Below are positions 33,023-43,813 of a stretch of 64,000 nucleotides of DNA, in pieces. Below the pieces are notes generated by a model. It made no database searches. It was not told the origin of the DNA and saw only the letters and a program-made list of their open reading frames with translations. The position numbers and the translations under genes were made by a program. This DNA comes from Tridacna crocea (lineage: Eukaryota; Mollusca; Bivalvia; Cardiida; Cardiidae), in contig OX031060.1 of assembly GCA_943736015.1 (NCBI GenBank), forward strand, positions 10,243,501 to 10,307,500. The letters are read 5' to 3'. Position 1 is the stretch's first letter, and every line of letters starts with the position of its first letter.

Positions 33023-33239
33023 GGCCTGCAATACGTAAAAAAAAGAGGCACTACAGTTGCGTATAGTATCGTTTCGGACCAGCCAGCACATTCCGCCCCG
33101 ACTTATCCGAAACTTTTCGTTTTCAAGTTAATTTAATGTTTTGTGCAAGCCTACTGTAGGACAAAATCCAATGCAGTCGTAAAGTGTCGTTTCGGATTAG
33201 CAGGCCGGCGCGGAATGCGCAGGCTGATCCGAAACGAGA

Positions 33240-33560
33240 CTTTACGCAAATGTACGACTTTAATTCATGCTTTCCGGTAGGATATCGAGAAATAGCAGTG
33301 AAAATATTTTTCGATCTTACACTGGTATCACCAGTGAAAATATCGATTTTCACGTTCTTGTCGCCTAGGTAAATTGCGCGTGCCTAACAACCAGATGGGA
33401 AATATGACGTCATATACCTTACATTTCTCGCGCTTGACGTAACGTTGCTATGCGGGAGGGGTACGCCACGGGGAATAAGGGAAAAGAAATGTACTGAATT
33501 TTAATAAAGCTCCTCCCAGAAAGGGTAAAAAGCATAAAATAAATAGAATATTTGTTTTTT
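33240..33560. repeat. Composite repeat R, well-preserved copy
   Basis: Ordered blocks are: GGTAGGATATCGAGAAATAG, GATCTTACACTGGTATCACC, GCCTAGGTAAATTGCGCGTG, TGACGTCA (33405-33412), CTATGCGGGAGGGGTACGCC and CTCCTCCCAGAAAGGG. It leads into a T run and the P palindrome. Confidence 0.75.
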
Positions 33561-33563
33561 TTT

Positions 33564-33669
33564 CGGTGAAAGATCGAAATTTATTTCATCGAGTGGACAC
33601 CATCGGTAATAATTTCACGAGTGGCTGCGATGGTGTCCACTCGATGAAATAAATTTCGATCGTTCACCG
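33564..33669. mobile_element. Palindromic MITE P, copy 3
   Basis: CGGTGAAAGATCGAAATTTA at one end, GATCGTTCACCG at the other. Centre around CACGAGTGGCTGCG. It directly follows composite repeat R. Confidence 0.85.
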
Positions 33670-33949
33670 AAAAAAAAGCAAATATCCTCTATGTCCCTTT
33701 TCGCGTACTGCAGACCATTTTTTCAGGCAAGGTTTTGAAATATAATCCATGTGAATTCAAAACAATTTTTTATCATCATAGCTAAGCAGAATAAATGACA
33801 ACCGACTTTGGACGGTATAGATTCAAAACCAAACTGTACACACATTTTGTACGGTCTGATCTTGATCCATGCCGCCCGACCAAAAGCTCATACTTTCACC
33901 TATGGCACGAAAAAGATGGGGAAATGAAAGAAGTAAGGAGACAACTCGT

Positions 33950-34045
33950 ATTATTTAAGGAGCGGAATACGTGGAGGGATGTAAGGGGAAATGCTGGCGA
34001 CCAGCATTTTCCCCTCATCCCACACTGTTTTTTCAAAGGCTCGGG
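33950..34045. repeat. Partial TTAA hairpin MITE core
   Basis: Hairpin around AATGCTGGCGACCAGCATT with arms GGGGA / TCCCC; the ends are lost. The adjoining 33790-33900 has a degraded GATCTTGATC palindrome motif. Confidence 0.5.
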
Positions 34046-34249
34046 TCTGCTTGACAATCATTTCAATATTTCGACGTTTCGTGAAAGGTTCATTTTTTCC
34101 TCTTTTTAGGTCTGAAACTGTCCTCGTCTACTATCATCACCACTGAGTAATATTTCGAAATGAAAGAGCGAGTTGCTGTTGAGGAACTAAGGTGTTTAGC
34201 CGAGTGCAATTTGATATCGGTGTACGCGGTGTATGGAAAAACTTCCTAT

Positions 34250-34590
34250 ATTGAAAGCGTAGTCCATCACAGTGAAACTTTCCACCAGTCGACACAAAAA
34301 GAAACAAGCCAGTAAAACGGATAGTTCGATACCGATAAGGTAATGGAAAAGTTTTTATATTTTGAAATACAATATTTACAAGTCCTACACGTTCGACGAA
34401 AATAAGCAATTAAGTTGTTTTTTGTAACTTGAATAATTATTTTTATGATTCGTATGGAGGCATTTTTCTGCCTCGAGATACGAAATAACTATTAGGATAA
34501 TTTAAGAAAATTATAAAACAGAGTTTTCTGGCAATTTTATCTAATTAGTGAAAAGTGTTTTGAAAAAAACATGTCGTTGTAAACTTTATT
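34250..34590. repeat. Dispersed segment shared with 11205-11550
   Basis: Same order and orientation as the spacer copy, including TTCGATACCGATAAGG, CACGTTCGACGAAAATAAGC and CTGCCTCGAGATACG. Confidence 0.6.
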
Positions 34591-34992
34591 ATCTAGAAAA
34601 TTTACATTGTTCAGTAAATATTTAACATAGAAATTGTACATAAATATTTTATATAGAAAGTTCGCCATTTCTATGAATTCGGTATTGTTTGGCTTTACGA
34701 GATGGCAGTAAGTCGAAATTCTAATTATTTATTATTGTTGCTTGGTAAATTTTGGCTACACATGAAGTAAACTGAAGTTTGTGAAACATAAAAACGACTC
34801 AAATTGCCTCTTTCGAAGGATTTTAAACCATTCAGGCGAACTTTCTATATATAGATATCAAGAAACGGGTAGAGCACTCGCAATAATTTTATCATGAATG
34901 TCAGCTTAGCGGAGAAAATGAGAAACTTTGCGTAAGCTATTTACTGAACAATGTAAAATTTCTAGATAATAAAGTTTACCATGACATTCAGG
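34572..34992. mobile_element. TIR element of about 420 bp
   Basis: The left end (CGTTGTAAACTTTATTATCT onward, through TTACATTGTTCAGTAAATA) is mirrored by the right end (TATTTACTGAACAATGTAA onward). AAAGTTCGCC / GCGAACTTT forms an inner inverted pair. No coding frame; a MITE-type element. Confidence 0.65.
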
Positions 34993-35164
34993 GAATAGGA
35001 GAATTCATTTACATACACATCTAATCGCACTTTGTGAATAGGGTTGGAGACGAAGATGTTCCAAAGCTGTATCTTTTTCTAGATACCATGAATGTCAGTT
35101 GTGAGTACCAACGTCCCCAAAAATTGCGATAAAAGTAAAAGGTATCGCGATATCTATATCGTGA

Positions 35165-35665
35165 ATCCCCGTGGGGTCCCGGGGGTTTTTACTGTATAGA
35201 ATAGGACCTCGGCCTTTCTCTATGGCATGTCGTAGAAGGCGACTAAAATTAGAGACAAACGGCTGCTTTCCTCGTAATTCGTAGGATTGCAGCAGGCTGG
35301 GTAGTTCTTATTCCAAATCCTATATTTTTTTCTCGATGTAAATAGGGTTTGGAATGGGAATCAATCGGCCTGTGGGACCCCGTGTGGTTTAATCGGGGGT
35401 ATAAGAATAAACCACTGCAGTCCCGCGATCGTCACATCTGCCATTTCATCTGGCGGAACAAAAGTGACAGCATGCATGTCGTAAAAGGCGACAAAAGGGG
35501 CATCATTTTGTGTTTCATCCATTCCTCATTTATCATGTTTGTCTTGTGTTGTTCGACATGTATGTTATTTTCACCTCACATTATTGTTTACTAAGTAAGT
35601 GCGCCCAATATGACCTAAGTTGTCGACGGGCCTTAAAACACCATTCATTCATTCTATATCGTGAA
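35165..35665 (+). repeat. SINE/LINE 3' fragment with CATT tail
   Basis: Includes GTCGTAGAAGGCGACTAAAA, GGGACCCCGTGTGG, AGCATGCATGTCGTAAAAGG and ends CGGGCCTTAAAACACC followed by CATTCATTCATTC. The same 3' module at 56640-56900 has a TTTA-type tail, as expected for retroposons with differing tail microsatellites. Confidence 0.6.
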
Positions 35666-35725
35666 ACTTTTTATGATCTAGGTAATACTTTAGGGAAGTT
35701 TTTTTTTTTTATCGCAACAGTCTTC

Positions 35726-35952
35726 TTAACCCTTTACAATAAGGCATTTCTAACGTATCTCGAACTGACCCTAGATAATAGCAAGGATGGAGCCGTTTCT
35801 TGTGTGTATATGGCACCTTTTGATAGCATAGAAAACATTGTGACAAAAGGTGAAATTGCTCGTGACGAGCAATTTCACCTTTTGCCACAATGTTTTCAAA
35901 AGGCTCCTACAAGCAATGCGTAGAAGTGAGTATCTATGGAGTAAAGTGTTAA
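35726..35952. mobile_element. TTAA hairpin MITE, GGTGAAATTGCTCG subfamily, second copy
   Basis: TTAA ends, core GCTCGTGACGAGC. The arms ACAAAAGGTGAAATT and AATTTCACCTTTTG mirror each other. Related to 29807-30035. Confidence 0.88.
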
Positions 35953-36002
35953 AGTATCCTATATATCTCGTTGCAGAAATGTGCCACCATAGATCTGCAC
36001 GC

Positions 36003-37475
36003 ACTTTCTATGCTCCCCGAAGGGCGAGCATATAGTCGCCGCTTCGTCTGTCCGTCCGTCCGGTCTTACGGGCCCGACATTGTGGGGTTAGGGCTCATTT
36101 GTCCATTTAGTCTCTATGGGGTTCCTTCCGTCCATCTGGTAGGTTAGGGGTTAGGGTTGTAGGGTTAGGGTTTGTGGGGCTAGGGTTAGCTTGTGGGGTT
36201 AACTTTGTGGGGTTATTTGTGTGTATTAGGGTTAGAGCAATTCGACCTCACAAGGTCCTAAGACCGTCCGTCCGTCCGTCTGTCCGTCCGTCCGTCCGAA
36301 GCCATTTCTCCACAACCCCTGGACCAAATTGGATAAAACTTCTTATATGAACTCCTTAGGGTAAGGCGCCGACGTCTCTTTCCCGGATTTTCAATTTGAC
36401 CCTGTGTCAGGGAAAAAAGGGGCTTAATGCAAAATTGCAATTTTTACCAATATCTCATTCAGTTTTAGTCAGAATATCATGAAACCTCATGGTAATATTG
36501 TTTATGGAAAGTTTTAGCATGTGCCCTTGCTATTTTTAATCTGGGCGTTTTTTAAGTTGACGTTCTGTCATGGAAAAAAGGGGTTTCTTGCAAAATTCCA
36601 ATTTTTACTAATATTTCATTCAGTTTTGGTCAAAATTTCATTAAACTTCATGGTTATATTGTTTTTGCAAAGTTTCACCATGTGCTCTTGTTTCTTTATC
36701 TATGTGTTTTTCAATTTGACCCTCTGTCTTGGAAAAAAGGGGTATCTTGTAAAATGACAAGGAAAAAGGGGCCTTAATTCAAAACTGCAATTTTTACTAA
36801 TATCTCATTCAGTTTTGGTCAAAATTTCATGGTTATATCTTGTTTTACAAGTTTCAGCATGTGCCCTTTGTTTTTTTTTTTCAATCTATGAAGTATTAAT
36901 GCGCAAATTACCTCTTTCCTGGTTTCTCAAATTGAGGCTGCATCACAGAAAAAGGCGACTTCATGGAAAAAATTGTTTTTCACTAGTATCTATTTTATTG
37001 GTGCTCAAAACTTTGTGAAATTTCAAATCTGAAAGTTGTTGGAAGGTTGTCCAGGTACCTCTCTTCCGGTTTCTCAATTTCAGGCTGCGTCTCGGAAAAA
37101 GGGGACTTCATGTAAAAAATTGTTTGATGTAAAATTTACTGCATGACTGCTCAAAATTTTATGAAATTTCGAATTTTGAATTATCATTCAAAAATGCCAC
37201 AAACCATTTCAATGATCCAATATTGTCTTATGGGAAATGGGGGCTTAAAGGGGGCTTAGTGGGCTTATTGTCTTCTACAAGTTTGTGTTGGCTATCTCTA
37301 AGATGGTACATGTAATTGCCTTTTCACCTCAATTTTTTTTTTTTTTTTTTTTTTTTGGGGGGGGAGGGCATGAACAGGTTCTTTTAGGATAAATGAAGTG
37401 AATTTATGTCAATTTTATATATTTTATGACAAGCACTTGTTCTGGGAGCATAACCCGTCTCTGACGGCTCTTGTT
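36003..37475 (+). mobile_element. Helentron-like element, third family, with ~168-bp core repeats
   Basis: Starts TATGCTCCCCGAAGGGCGAGC and ends GGGAGCATAAC, the hairpin CCGTCTCTGACGG and CTCTTGTT. TATGCTCCC and GGGAGCATA are subterminal inverted repeats. Inside are telomere-like TTAGGG-rich sequence (36141-36240), a GTCC microsatellite (36266-36298) and three to four degenerate units near 168 bp containing AATATCTCATTCAGTTTTG. A T run followed by a G run lies at 37327-37363. Confidence 0.68.
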
Positions 37476-37546
37476 ATATTTCAGGTTTGACAAAGTATAG
37501 TATCAGTTACTTCAGACGCCCCGAAAAAGCTTTTAGTTAAGCCCTT

Positions 37547-37774
37547 TTAACCCATTACCAAACGACAATATTTTGGACTTGTCCAAATTGAAAGTATTAG
37601 CATACGACAAAATAAATGTGAATCAAAAATTGAAGTTTGATTTGGGAAGGTAGAAAACACTGTGGGAAAAGGAGAAAATGCTGGTTACCAACATTTTCTC
37701 CTTTTCCCACAGTGTTTTCAAAAGGCTTCTTTTTCAGGGGCGTCAAAAGTAGGGATTGTGTGGTAATGGGTTAA
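37547..37774. mobile_element. TTAA hairpin MITE, CCATTACCAA subfamily
   Basis: TTAA ends (TTAACCCATTACCAAACG, TGTGTGGTAATGGGTTAA). Core GCTGGTTACCAAC; one arm base has lost pairing. Confidence 0.9.
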
Positions 37775-38120
37775 AACATTATCTCCCGCTAGATGGCATT
37801 CTACCAATACACATCCCGCTAGATGTCATTCTACCATTGCACATCTATCTAATATGGGCATTCTGGGTACATAAGCGGACTAATTTTTCTAGACGATAAC
37901 CCTTACTTTGAATTTCAAAATAAAATAAACGTTTACTTAGTAAAACGCTACCTGGTGCAATTTATTCAGTTATGATCACCTAGCAGGTAATCTATGCACC
38001 GAACATTTATCAAAACAGTCCCTACAGGCTTGGGTTTGGCTTCGGTATAAGCCCTTTCCCCAAGTATCGGGGAATGGGTGATGCGTCATATAAGGCAGGT
38101 CGAATCTTCGAAGAATATGA
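37775..38120. repeat. TCCCGCTAGATGGCATT dispersed repeat
   Basis: Contains two tandem copies of the CTCCCGCTAGATGGCATTC motif, then AATAAACGTTTACT and TGATGCGTCATATAAGGC. Related to 4160-4376 plus 7136-7330 and to 39575-39960. Confidence 0.55.
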
Positions 38121-38149
38121 CATGTGCAGACAACGCTTTCAAAAGCTAT

Positions 38150-38335
38150 GATGGCCTTCAACGATCATAGGGAAAAGTGCTTTAAAAACAATGTGGGAAA
38201 TGGAGAAAATGCTGTTAACCAGCATTTTCGTCTTTTCGCAAAACCTTTTCTATTATAGTACAGACAAATCTTGCCATTTGAGCAATATTCGATTTATCGT
38301 GAGCAAGTGTTTTAATTTGGACACACCTAATTCAC
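38150..38335. repeat. Decayed TTAA hairpin MITE
   Basis: Core GCTGTTAACCAGC with flanking ACAATGTGGGAAATGG; the ends are not preserved. Confidence 0.5.
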
Positions 38336-38383
38336 TAGTACAGATGTAAGTAAGGGGGATAGATAGAGGATATTTGTTTTTTT

Positions 38384-38510
38384 CGGTGAAAGATCGAAAT
38401 TTATTTCATCTCGTGGACACCATCGGTAATATTTTTACGAGTGGCGTAGTCACGAGTGAAAATATTACCGATGGTGTTCACGAGATGAAATAAATTTCGA
38501 TCTTTCACCG
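38384..38510. mobile_element. Palindromic MITE P, copy 4
   Basis: Long near-perfect palindrome from CGGTGAAAGATCG to CGATCTTTCACCG, centre GTGGCGTAGTCACGAG. Composite repeat R follows in reverse orientation (38520-38830), so the P-R pair is preserved here as a unit. Confidence 0.88.
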
Positions 38511-38519
38511 AAAAAAAAA

Positions 38520-38830
38520 ACAAATATTCTATTTATTTCATGCTTTTAACCCTTTCTGGGAGGGGTTTTATCAGAATCCAGTACAGTTCTTTTCCGTTAT
38601 TCCCTGTGGCGTACCCCTCCCGCATAGCAACGCATTACAATATTACGTCATGCGCGAGAAATCTAAGGTAAATGATGTCATATTTCCCATCTGGTTGTCA
38701 GGCACGCGCAATTTACCTAGGCGACAAGAACGTGAAAATCGGTATTTTCACTGGTGATACCAGTGTAAGATCGAAAAATATTTTCACTGCTATTTCTCGA
38801 TATCCTTCCGGAAAGCATGAAATAATGCAG
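38520..38830. repeat. Composite repeat R, reverse orientation
   Basis: Blocks in reverse order: CCCTTTCTGGGAGGGG, GGCGTACCCCTCCCGCATAG, GGCACGCGCAATTTACCTAG, GGTGATACCAGTGTAAGATC and ATTTCTCGATATCC. Confidence 0.7.
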
Positions 38831-38964
38831 TCCCAGATATTTTCCTTTACGTATATATTGCAGCACAATCCCTCTTGAAGGACTGGGTATATGTACTTGA
38901 AACGGTCGATCCATCAACTGAAGGTGTGTAAACTATGACATGTCACTTAATATTGCTAGGGTTT

Positions 38965-39075
38965 TTCCCCGACCAGCATTTTCTTCTTTTCCAACAAAGT
39001 TTTCTATCCTATCAAAGAAAAATTGAATCATTTAAGCAACTATGAAATTGTCCTTTGGAAATGCTTTCAATTTGG
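38965..39075. repeat. Decayed half of a TTAA hairpin MITE
   Basis: Keeps GACCAGCATTTTCTTC, AGTTTTCTATCC and AATTGTCCTTTGGAAATGC; the left half is missing. Confidence 0.45.
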
Positions 39076-39084
39076 AGTGGTCTT

Positions 39085-39328
39085 TAATTAATTACCTCAT
39101 TAGTATGATTATCAGACGACAAAATTTTAGACTTGTCCAAACTGAAAGCAATTGCAGACGACAAAATAAAAGTGACTGAAAATTTGAAATTTGTTTTGTG
39201 AAGGGTGGAAAACATTGTGGGAAAAGGAGAAAATGCTGGTTACCAGCATTTTATCCTTTTCTCACAATGTTTTCTAAAGGCTTCTTTCTCAGGGGCGTCA
39301 AAAGTAGGGATTATGTGGTAATGGGTTA
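39085..39328. mobile_element. TTAA hairpin MITE, CCATTACC subfamily
   Basis: Core GCTGGTTACCAGC, right end TATGTGGTAATGGGTTA; left end eroded. Confidence 0.75.
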
Positions 39329-39402
39329 CTTGTGCCGTGTGGTAATGGGTTAATTGTGCCGTGTGGTAATGGGTTACTTGTGCCGTGTGGTAAAGGATTA
39401 AG
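39316..39402. repeat. 23-bp tandem repeat grown from a MITE terminus
   Basis: The unit GTGTGGTAATGGGTTACTTG plus TGCC is repeated about four times. The unit contains the terminal sequence of the adjacent MITE (TGGTAATGGGTTA). Confidence 0.8.
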
Positions 39403-39574
39403 TAAGCACCTTTTATTTTTCAGCCGTAGCAACAGATCTCTTTAAAAATTGTTGCAAAAGACAACATTGCTCTTGTTTCGCCTAAATATTTTTTTTTACG
39501 TATCAAACCATAACTCATACTACCTTCATCACCAGCACGTTTCCATGTCAACCATCGTTAACCCTTATCCTGCT

Positions 39575-39960
39575 AGATAATTAACATCGTTGTCTGCGCA
39601 TGTCATATTCTTAATATCCTTCGAAGATTCGACCTGTCTTATCTGACGCATCACTCTCCCCGCTTTCGGGGGAGAATGTAGTATTACGCGCTAAAAAGTA
39701 GCGATGGAGAAAATAGCTTTTATCTATACGTTTGAGGAAAAATCAGGCTTGTTTTAGCTCCAGATTTCTCTAAACTGCTGATCATAGCTGAGTGAATCGC
39801 ACCAGGTAGCGTTTTATTGAGTAAAGGTTTATTTTATTTCTGAATTCAAAGTAACGGTTGTCGCGTAAGCAAGTGGTTCGGTTTTGTACCCATGCAGGGT
39901 GCCCAAGTTAGATAGATGAGTATTTATAGAAAGCCATCTAGCGGGAGATAATGTAACTAA
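39575..39960. repeat. Dispersed repeat with the uninterrupted Spy empty site
   Basis: Matches 4185-4376 joined directly to 7136-7330, ending in CCATCTAGCGGGAGATAATG. It supplies an independent empty target (CTCCAGATTTCTC) for the Spy-like element. Confidence 0.65.
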
Positions 39961-40150
39961 CACGAAACTGTCTAGCCGATAGTCAGGGGCGTAGCTAGCC
40001 TCCCCTCCCCCACCACAAAAAAGGGTTCATTCTTTTATTGAAAAGTGTACTCGACTGCATTTTTCCGTACAGACAGCTACGCCTCTGACAATAAAACCCC
40101 AAGTTTTGCTATGGCATAGGTATTTTTGGCAGAAAGATATCTTCTTAACG

Positions 40151-40210
40151 GACAGTGTAGACCCAAGATCAGACTGCACATTGTGTGCAGTCTGATTTTG
40201 ATCTACAATG
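40151..40210. repeat. ~60-bp palindrome, GATCAGACTGCAC family
   Basis: GACAGTGTAGACCCAAGATC and its mirror around TCTGATTTTGATCTACAATG, centre ATTGTG. Confidence 0.6.
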
Positions 40211-40639
40211 TATGCGTAAAGTCAGTGAGTCGCGTTTAATTTGGAGAAGCCGGGGAAACACAGTTGATGAAACATTGTGGGAAGAGAGGAACGTGTTGGT
40301 AAGTAACATTTTGCTGCATTACTGTGTATTTTTTTTTTACGAAAATTCATTCCAGCGTGGTCTTCTTGAATTTATCGTCTATCAATACATTGTTTTTTGT
40401 GTGTTTGTGTGTGTGTGCGTCTAAAATTTTGTAGTCTGTTATGTATTGAAAAGGATGTGATATTAAGAAAAATTGGAGGTCGATTTAGAAGTAGAATGGG
40501 GGATTTTCTTCATTCAACCCGAGGAAAAAAAACAAGTGGAAAAAAACATGCTTGATGTTTATCGTGCATCAAAATGCACCCACCTGTGTGAGTTGGCGAG
40601 ACTAAATATTATGTCGATACAGGCTCTAGCGTTTTGATG

Positions 40640-41105
40640 AAATACTCAAAGTAAGACAGACAGACAAGACAGAGAGAGAGAGAGAAAGCGAGAGAGAAAT
40701 AAGGAGAGAGACAGACAGACAAGACTGAGAATTAGGGAGAGACAGAGAGAGAGAATGATAAAGAGACAGACAGGCAAACAGACAGACAGGCAGAGAGAAA
40801 GGGGGAGATAAATAAAGAGAAAGACAGGCAGATAAGACAGAGAGAGAGAAAGCGAGAGAGAAATAAGGAGAGAGACAGACTGAGAGAGAGGGAGAGACAG
40901 ACAGAGAGAATGATAAAGAGACAGACAGGCAAACAGACAGAGAAACAGACAGGCAGACAGACAGAGAGAAAAAGAGAGAGAGAAAGAAAGAGAGACATAG
41001 AGACAGACAGACAGACAAAGACAAAGTGCGTTAGAGAGAGAACGACAGATAGAGACAGAGAGAATGATAAAGAGACAGACAGAAAAACAGACAGAAAACG
41101 CGACA
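40640..41105. repeat. GA/GACA-rich microsatellite tract
   Basis: Long stretch of GAGA, GACAGACA and GGCAGAGA units with longer imperfect repeats (the block from AAGCGAGAGAGAAATAAGG occurs twice, about 175 bp apart). The Ser/Leu/Cys-rich frames on the minus strand are artefacts. Confidence 0.85.
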
Positions 41106-41514
41106 ATATGGAAGAACGATGATCATAGAGTGATAAGATATCGTGTCTCATCATCGTACCACCGTTTTATCGTCATCGTGATTTCGCGTTATCACCAAAG
41201 TACTATCGAGCATCGCGTTTAAATTCAACAAATTCATAGGCGATGGCCCTAATGGTCTTCCATAGTTAAGCGCTGATCATGCCTATAAATAGCTAAAGAA
41301 AATCGATTCGATAGTAAAAACCTAATCATTGCTATTTCAAAGTTATACTTTGGGAAATAATATCTCCTTCTTGGACAGTGTAGATCCAAGATCAGACTGT
41401 ACTTTCTGTCCCGGAAAGGTCAGCGAGCAGCGCCTCGCACTCTATATATGGTGTTTATATGTATTTTCCTGGGTGTCTTTGCATTTTTAACATTTTAATC
41501 AGTTTGACATTTTC

Positions 41515-41807
41515 AACTTATTCATCAGATGACAAAGTTTTAAACTCGTCCAAAATCAAAGTAGTCTCAGACGACAGAATAAACATGGCTAAAATTCTAG
41601 GATTTATCTAGGAGAGAAAAGTAGAGAAAATGTTGGTGACTATCAATTTCGCCTTTTCCTACAGTGTTTTCAAAAGTCCTATTTTCCATGGTCTTTAAAA
41701 ATACATGTAGAAACATTTTTGGGAAAGAATATTTTCCAGCATTTTTTTTTTTCCTTTTTTTTCACGAACTTTTCAAAAACCTTTTACATCAAGATCGTTC
41801 ACAAGAT
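41515..41807. repeat. Decayed TTAA hairpin MITE interrupted by a SINE
   Basis: Keeps AACTCGTCCAAAATC, the block AGACGACAGAATAAA, and CCTTTTCCTACAGTGTTTTC; a right end TTTGGTAAAGGGTTAA reappears at 42051-42066 after the SINE at 41818. Confidence 0.5.
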
Positions 41808-41817
41808 AATGTTTGGT

Positions 41818-42046
41818 GGGGTCCTGTGTGGCTCAGTGGTAAAGTGTAGGACTCGTGACCTGAAGGTCCCAGGTTGGAGCCACGGTGGCTCCGCTGGGTT
41901 TTTTCACAGGAGCGTCCTTGGGCAAGACACTTCAGAGCCTAGCTTAGTACTGGTGAAACCCAGGAAACATCAATATGTGAAGTGTCGCCGTGATATGACT
42001 GAAATACTGTTGAAAGCGGCGTAAAAAAAAAAAAACATTCAAAGGG
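41818..42046 (+). mobile_element. tRNA-derived SINE with 10-bp target duplication
   Basis: Flanked by AATGTTTGGT (41808-41817 and 42047-42056). The head has TGGCTCAGTGG (A box, 41828-41838) and a degenerate B box near CAGGTTGGAGCC. The body contains the widespread SINE core TCCTTGGGCAAGACACTT, and the 3' part GAAATACTGTTGAAAGCGGC ends in a 13-A tail. It was inserted into an older MITE terminus. Confidence 0.85.
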
Positions 42047-42187
42047 AATGTTTGGTAAAGGGTTAAAGAACAAAAACTCTAACAGAGTGAACAGGAGGGG
42101 TAAGTTATTTCCCTTGTTATAAACTATACCTACGAATGCACGATGAAAAAATAAGAAACAGTTTGGCAGCTTCATCGTCAATTCTTC

Positions 42188-42320
42188 GGAGCCCTGGTAG
42201 CTAAGTTGATAGTATACGGAACTTGAGAAGGCGGGTGGTTATTGGTTCGATCCCATTCTCGGCTCGGTCAATGAGCACGGCTCGATCATATATGACAAAA
42301 GGTAAAAGAAATTCTGAAAT
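42188..42320 (+). mobile_element. Partial tRNA-derived SINE
   Basis: A-box-like TGGTAGCTAAGTTGA and B box GGTTCGATCCC (42246-42256), followed by a short body ending near TTCTGAAATACTC. Truncated or a short SINE. Confidence 0.55.
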
Positions 42321-42473
42321 ACTCTATTACATGCATGTTGTAGTTTTTTTTTTTTTAATGATTATTGCAGAAAAATTGCGTCAATTAATGTAACTTTACA
42401 AAGTATATCATGAATATCATGGAAACTTTTGGCTAATAATCAAAAACGACTATATAACAGCCTCGTCCACATT

Positions 42474-42709
42474 TTAACCCTTTACCACATGGAAAAAAAA
42501 TGTTAACTAGCTTTTAATGAAAGCATTTGTATAGAAAAAAAAAAACTAGACTTGTTTCAAATAATGGAGTTTGTTACTGAAAGGGAAGAAAACATTTTGG
42601 GAAAAGGAGAAAATGCTGGTTACCAGCATTTTCTCCGTTTCCCAAAATGTTTTCAAAAGCCCTCTTCTTCTAGGTCATTAAAAGTCAGGATTGTATGGAA
42701 AGGGATTAA
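42474..42709. mobile_element. TTAA hairpin MITE
   Basis: TTAA at both ends; left end TTAACCCTTTACCACA. Core GCTGGTTACCAGC, arms ACATTTTGGGAAAAGG / CGTTTCCCAAAATGT with the G-to-T change mirrored in both arms. Confidence 0.85.
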
Positions 42710-42740
42710 AGTATTTGCAGACCACATATTTAAATGTGGC

Positions 42741-42976
42741 TTCACCCTATACCACACAAGAAAAAATTTTAGACTTTTCCAAATTGAAAGTTTTTGCAGA
42801 CATTAATTTAGATTTGGCTCTTATGATGGCATTATTCTTTGATAGGGTAAAACTATTGTGGTAAAAGGAGAAAATGCTGGTTACCAGAATTTTCTCCTTT
42901 TCCCACAATGTTTTTAAAAGTTTTTTTTCTTCTTTCTTGGGATGATTAAAACTAGGGATTATGTGGTATAGGGTTA
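42741..42976. mobile_element. TTAA hairpin MITE
   Basis: Ends CACCCTATACCACACAAG and TGTGGTATAGGGTTAA; the terminal change to TATA is present at both ends. Core GCTGGTTACCAGA. Confidence 0.8.
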
Positions 42977-43160
42977 AATCACGATACAAGTCTTTTACTA
43001 TTGTTAGAAAGCATAGCTTATGAGCACTTTCTCCTTTTGCCTCAATGTTGTCCAACCTTTCAAAGACAGATCTCACAATTAATTAAAAAAACCAATCTGA
43101 TTTTTTTACCTAAAATTAACCCCTAGGGTACTGAGCGCGAGTCAATGACCTTTTGCGCCT

Positions 43161-43215
43161 AGTGTAGAGTAAGATCAGACTGCACAGAACGTGCAGTCTG
43201 ATCTTGAATCAACAC
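43161..43215. repeat. ~60-bp palindrome, best copy
   Basis: AGTGTAGAGTAAGATCAGAC and its mirror GTCTGATCTTGAATCAACAC flank TGCACAGAACGTGCA. Related copies lie at 28815, 31361, 32600, 33825, 40151, 41375 and 50805. Confidence 0.65.
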
Positions 43216-43304
43216 TGTCTGATAAGTTGATATTTTCCCTCCAAGACATAACTATGAAATAGCAGCGTTTGGCTTCTTATTATAGTCTACAAATTTTCAG
43301 CTAC

Positions 43305-43470
43305 TTTTACCAAACGACAAAATGTTGAACTCGACCAAATTGAAAGCATTTGCAGGTGACAAATGATAATTTCTGACTTTGATAGGATAGAAAACAATTT
43401 CGTAAAAGTGGAAAATCTTGCTACCAACATTTTCTCTTTTCTCCACAATTTTTTTATCCAGCGTTCGTCT
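43305..43470. repeat. Decayed TTAA hairpin MITE
   Basis: Keeps ACCAAACGACAAAATGTTG, a TTTGCAGGTGACAAA block and a weak hairpin GAAAATCTTGCTACCAAC. Right end lost. Confidence 0.5.
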
Positions 43471-43609
43471 TCAGGGTTGATGACACTCGAAGTTGTGTGT
43501 TGGCGAAGTCACCCTTATGTTATTCGTATAAAATCGCCTTTCATCGCCAAAGAAACGTACGGATTCGGCTAAGACTCGGGTATTCCGTAATCGATCGGCC
43601 GTAATCTTT

Positions 43610-43813
43610 TTAACTCTTTACCAAACGACAAAATTGAAAGCATTTGCAGACGACAAAATAAATGTGACTGAAATTTGAAATTAGTTTGTGAAGGGTAGAA
43701 AACATTGTGGGATAAGGAAAAAATGCAGCATTTTTTTTCCTTTCCTACAATGTTTTCTAAAGGCTTCTTTCTCAGTGTCGTTCAAAAGTAGGGATTTTAG
43801 GGTAATGGGTTAC
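43610..43813. mobile_element. TTAA hairpin MITE with shortened core
   Basis: Left end TTAACTCTTTACCAAACG, right end GGGTAATGGGTTA. The core is contracted to AAAATGCAGCATTTT and has lost the CTGGTTACCAG loop. Confidence 0.8.

Noticed and set aside
34137..34409. 90-codon minus-strand frame
   Set aside because: Lies across a dispersed repeat shared with 11205-11550, where the frame is not kept; no domain seen.
35510..35923. 137-codon plus-strand frame
   Set aside because: Composed of a SINE/LINE tail followed by a hairpin MITE, so it is a chance fusion of repeats.
40626..41154. Long Ser/Leu/Cys-rich frames on the minus strand
   Set aside because: They are translations of the GA/GACA microsatellite; no stops arise because of composition, and there is no other coding evidence.
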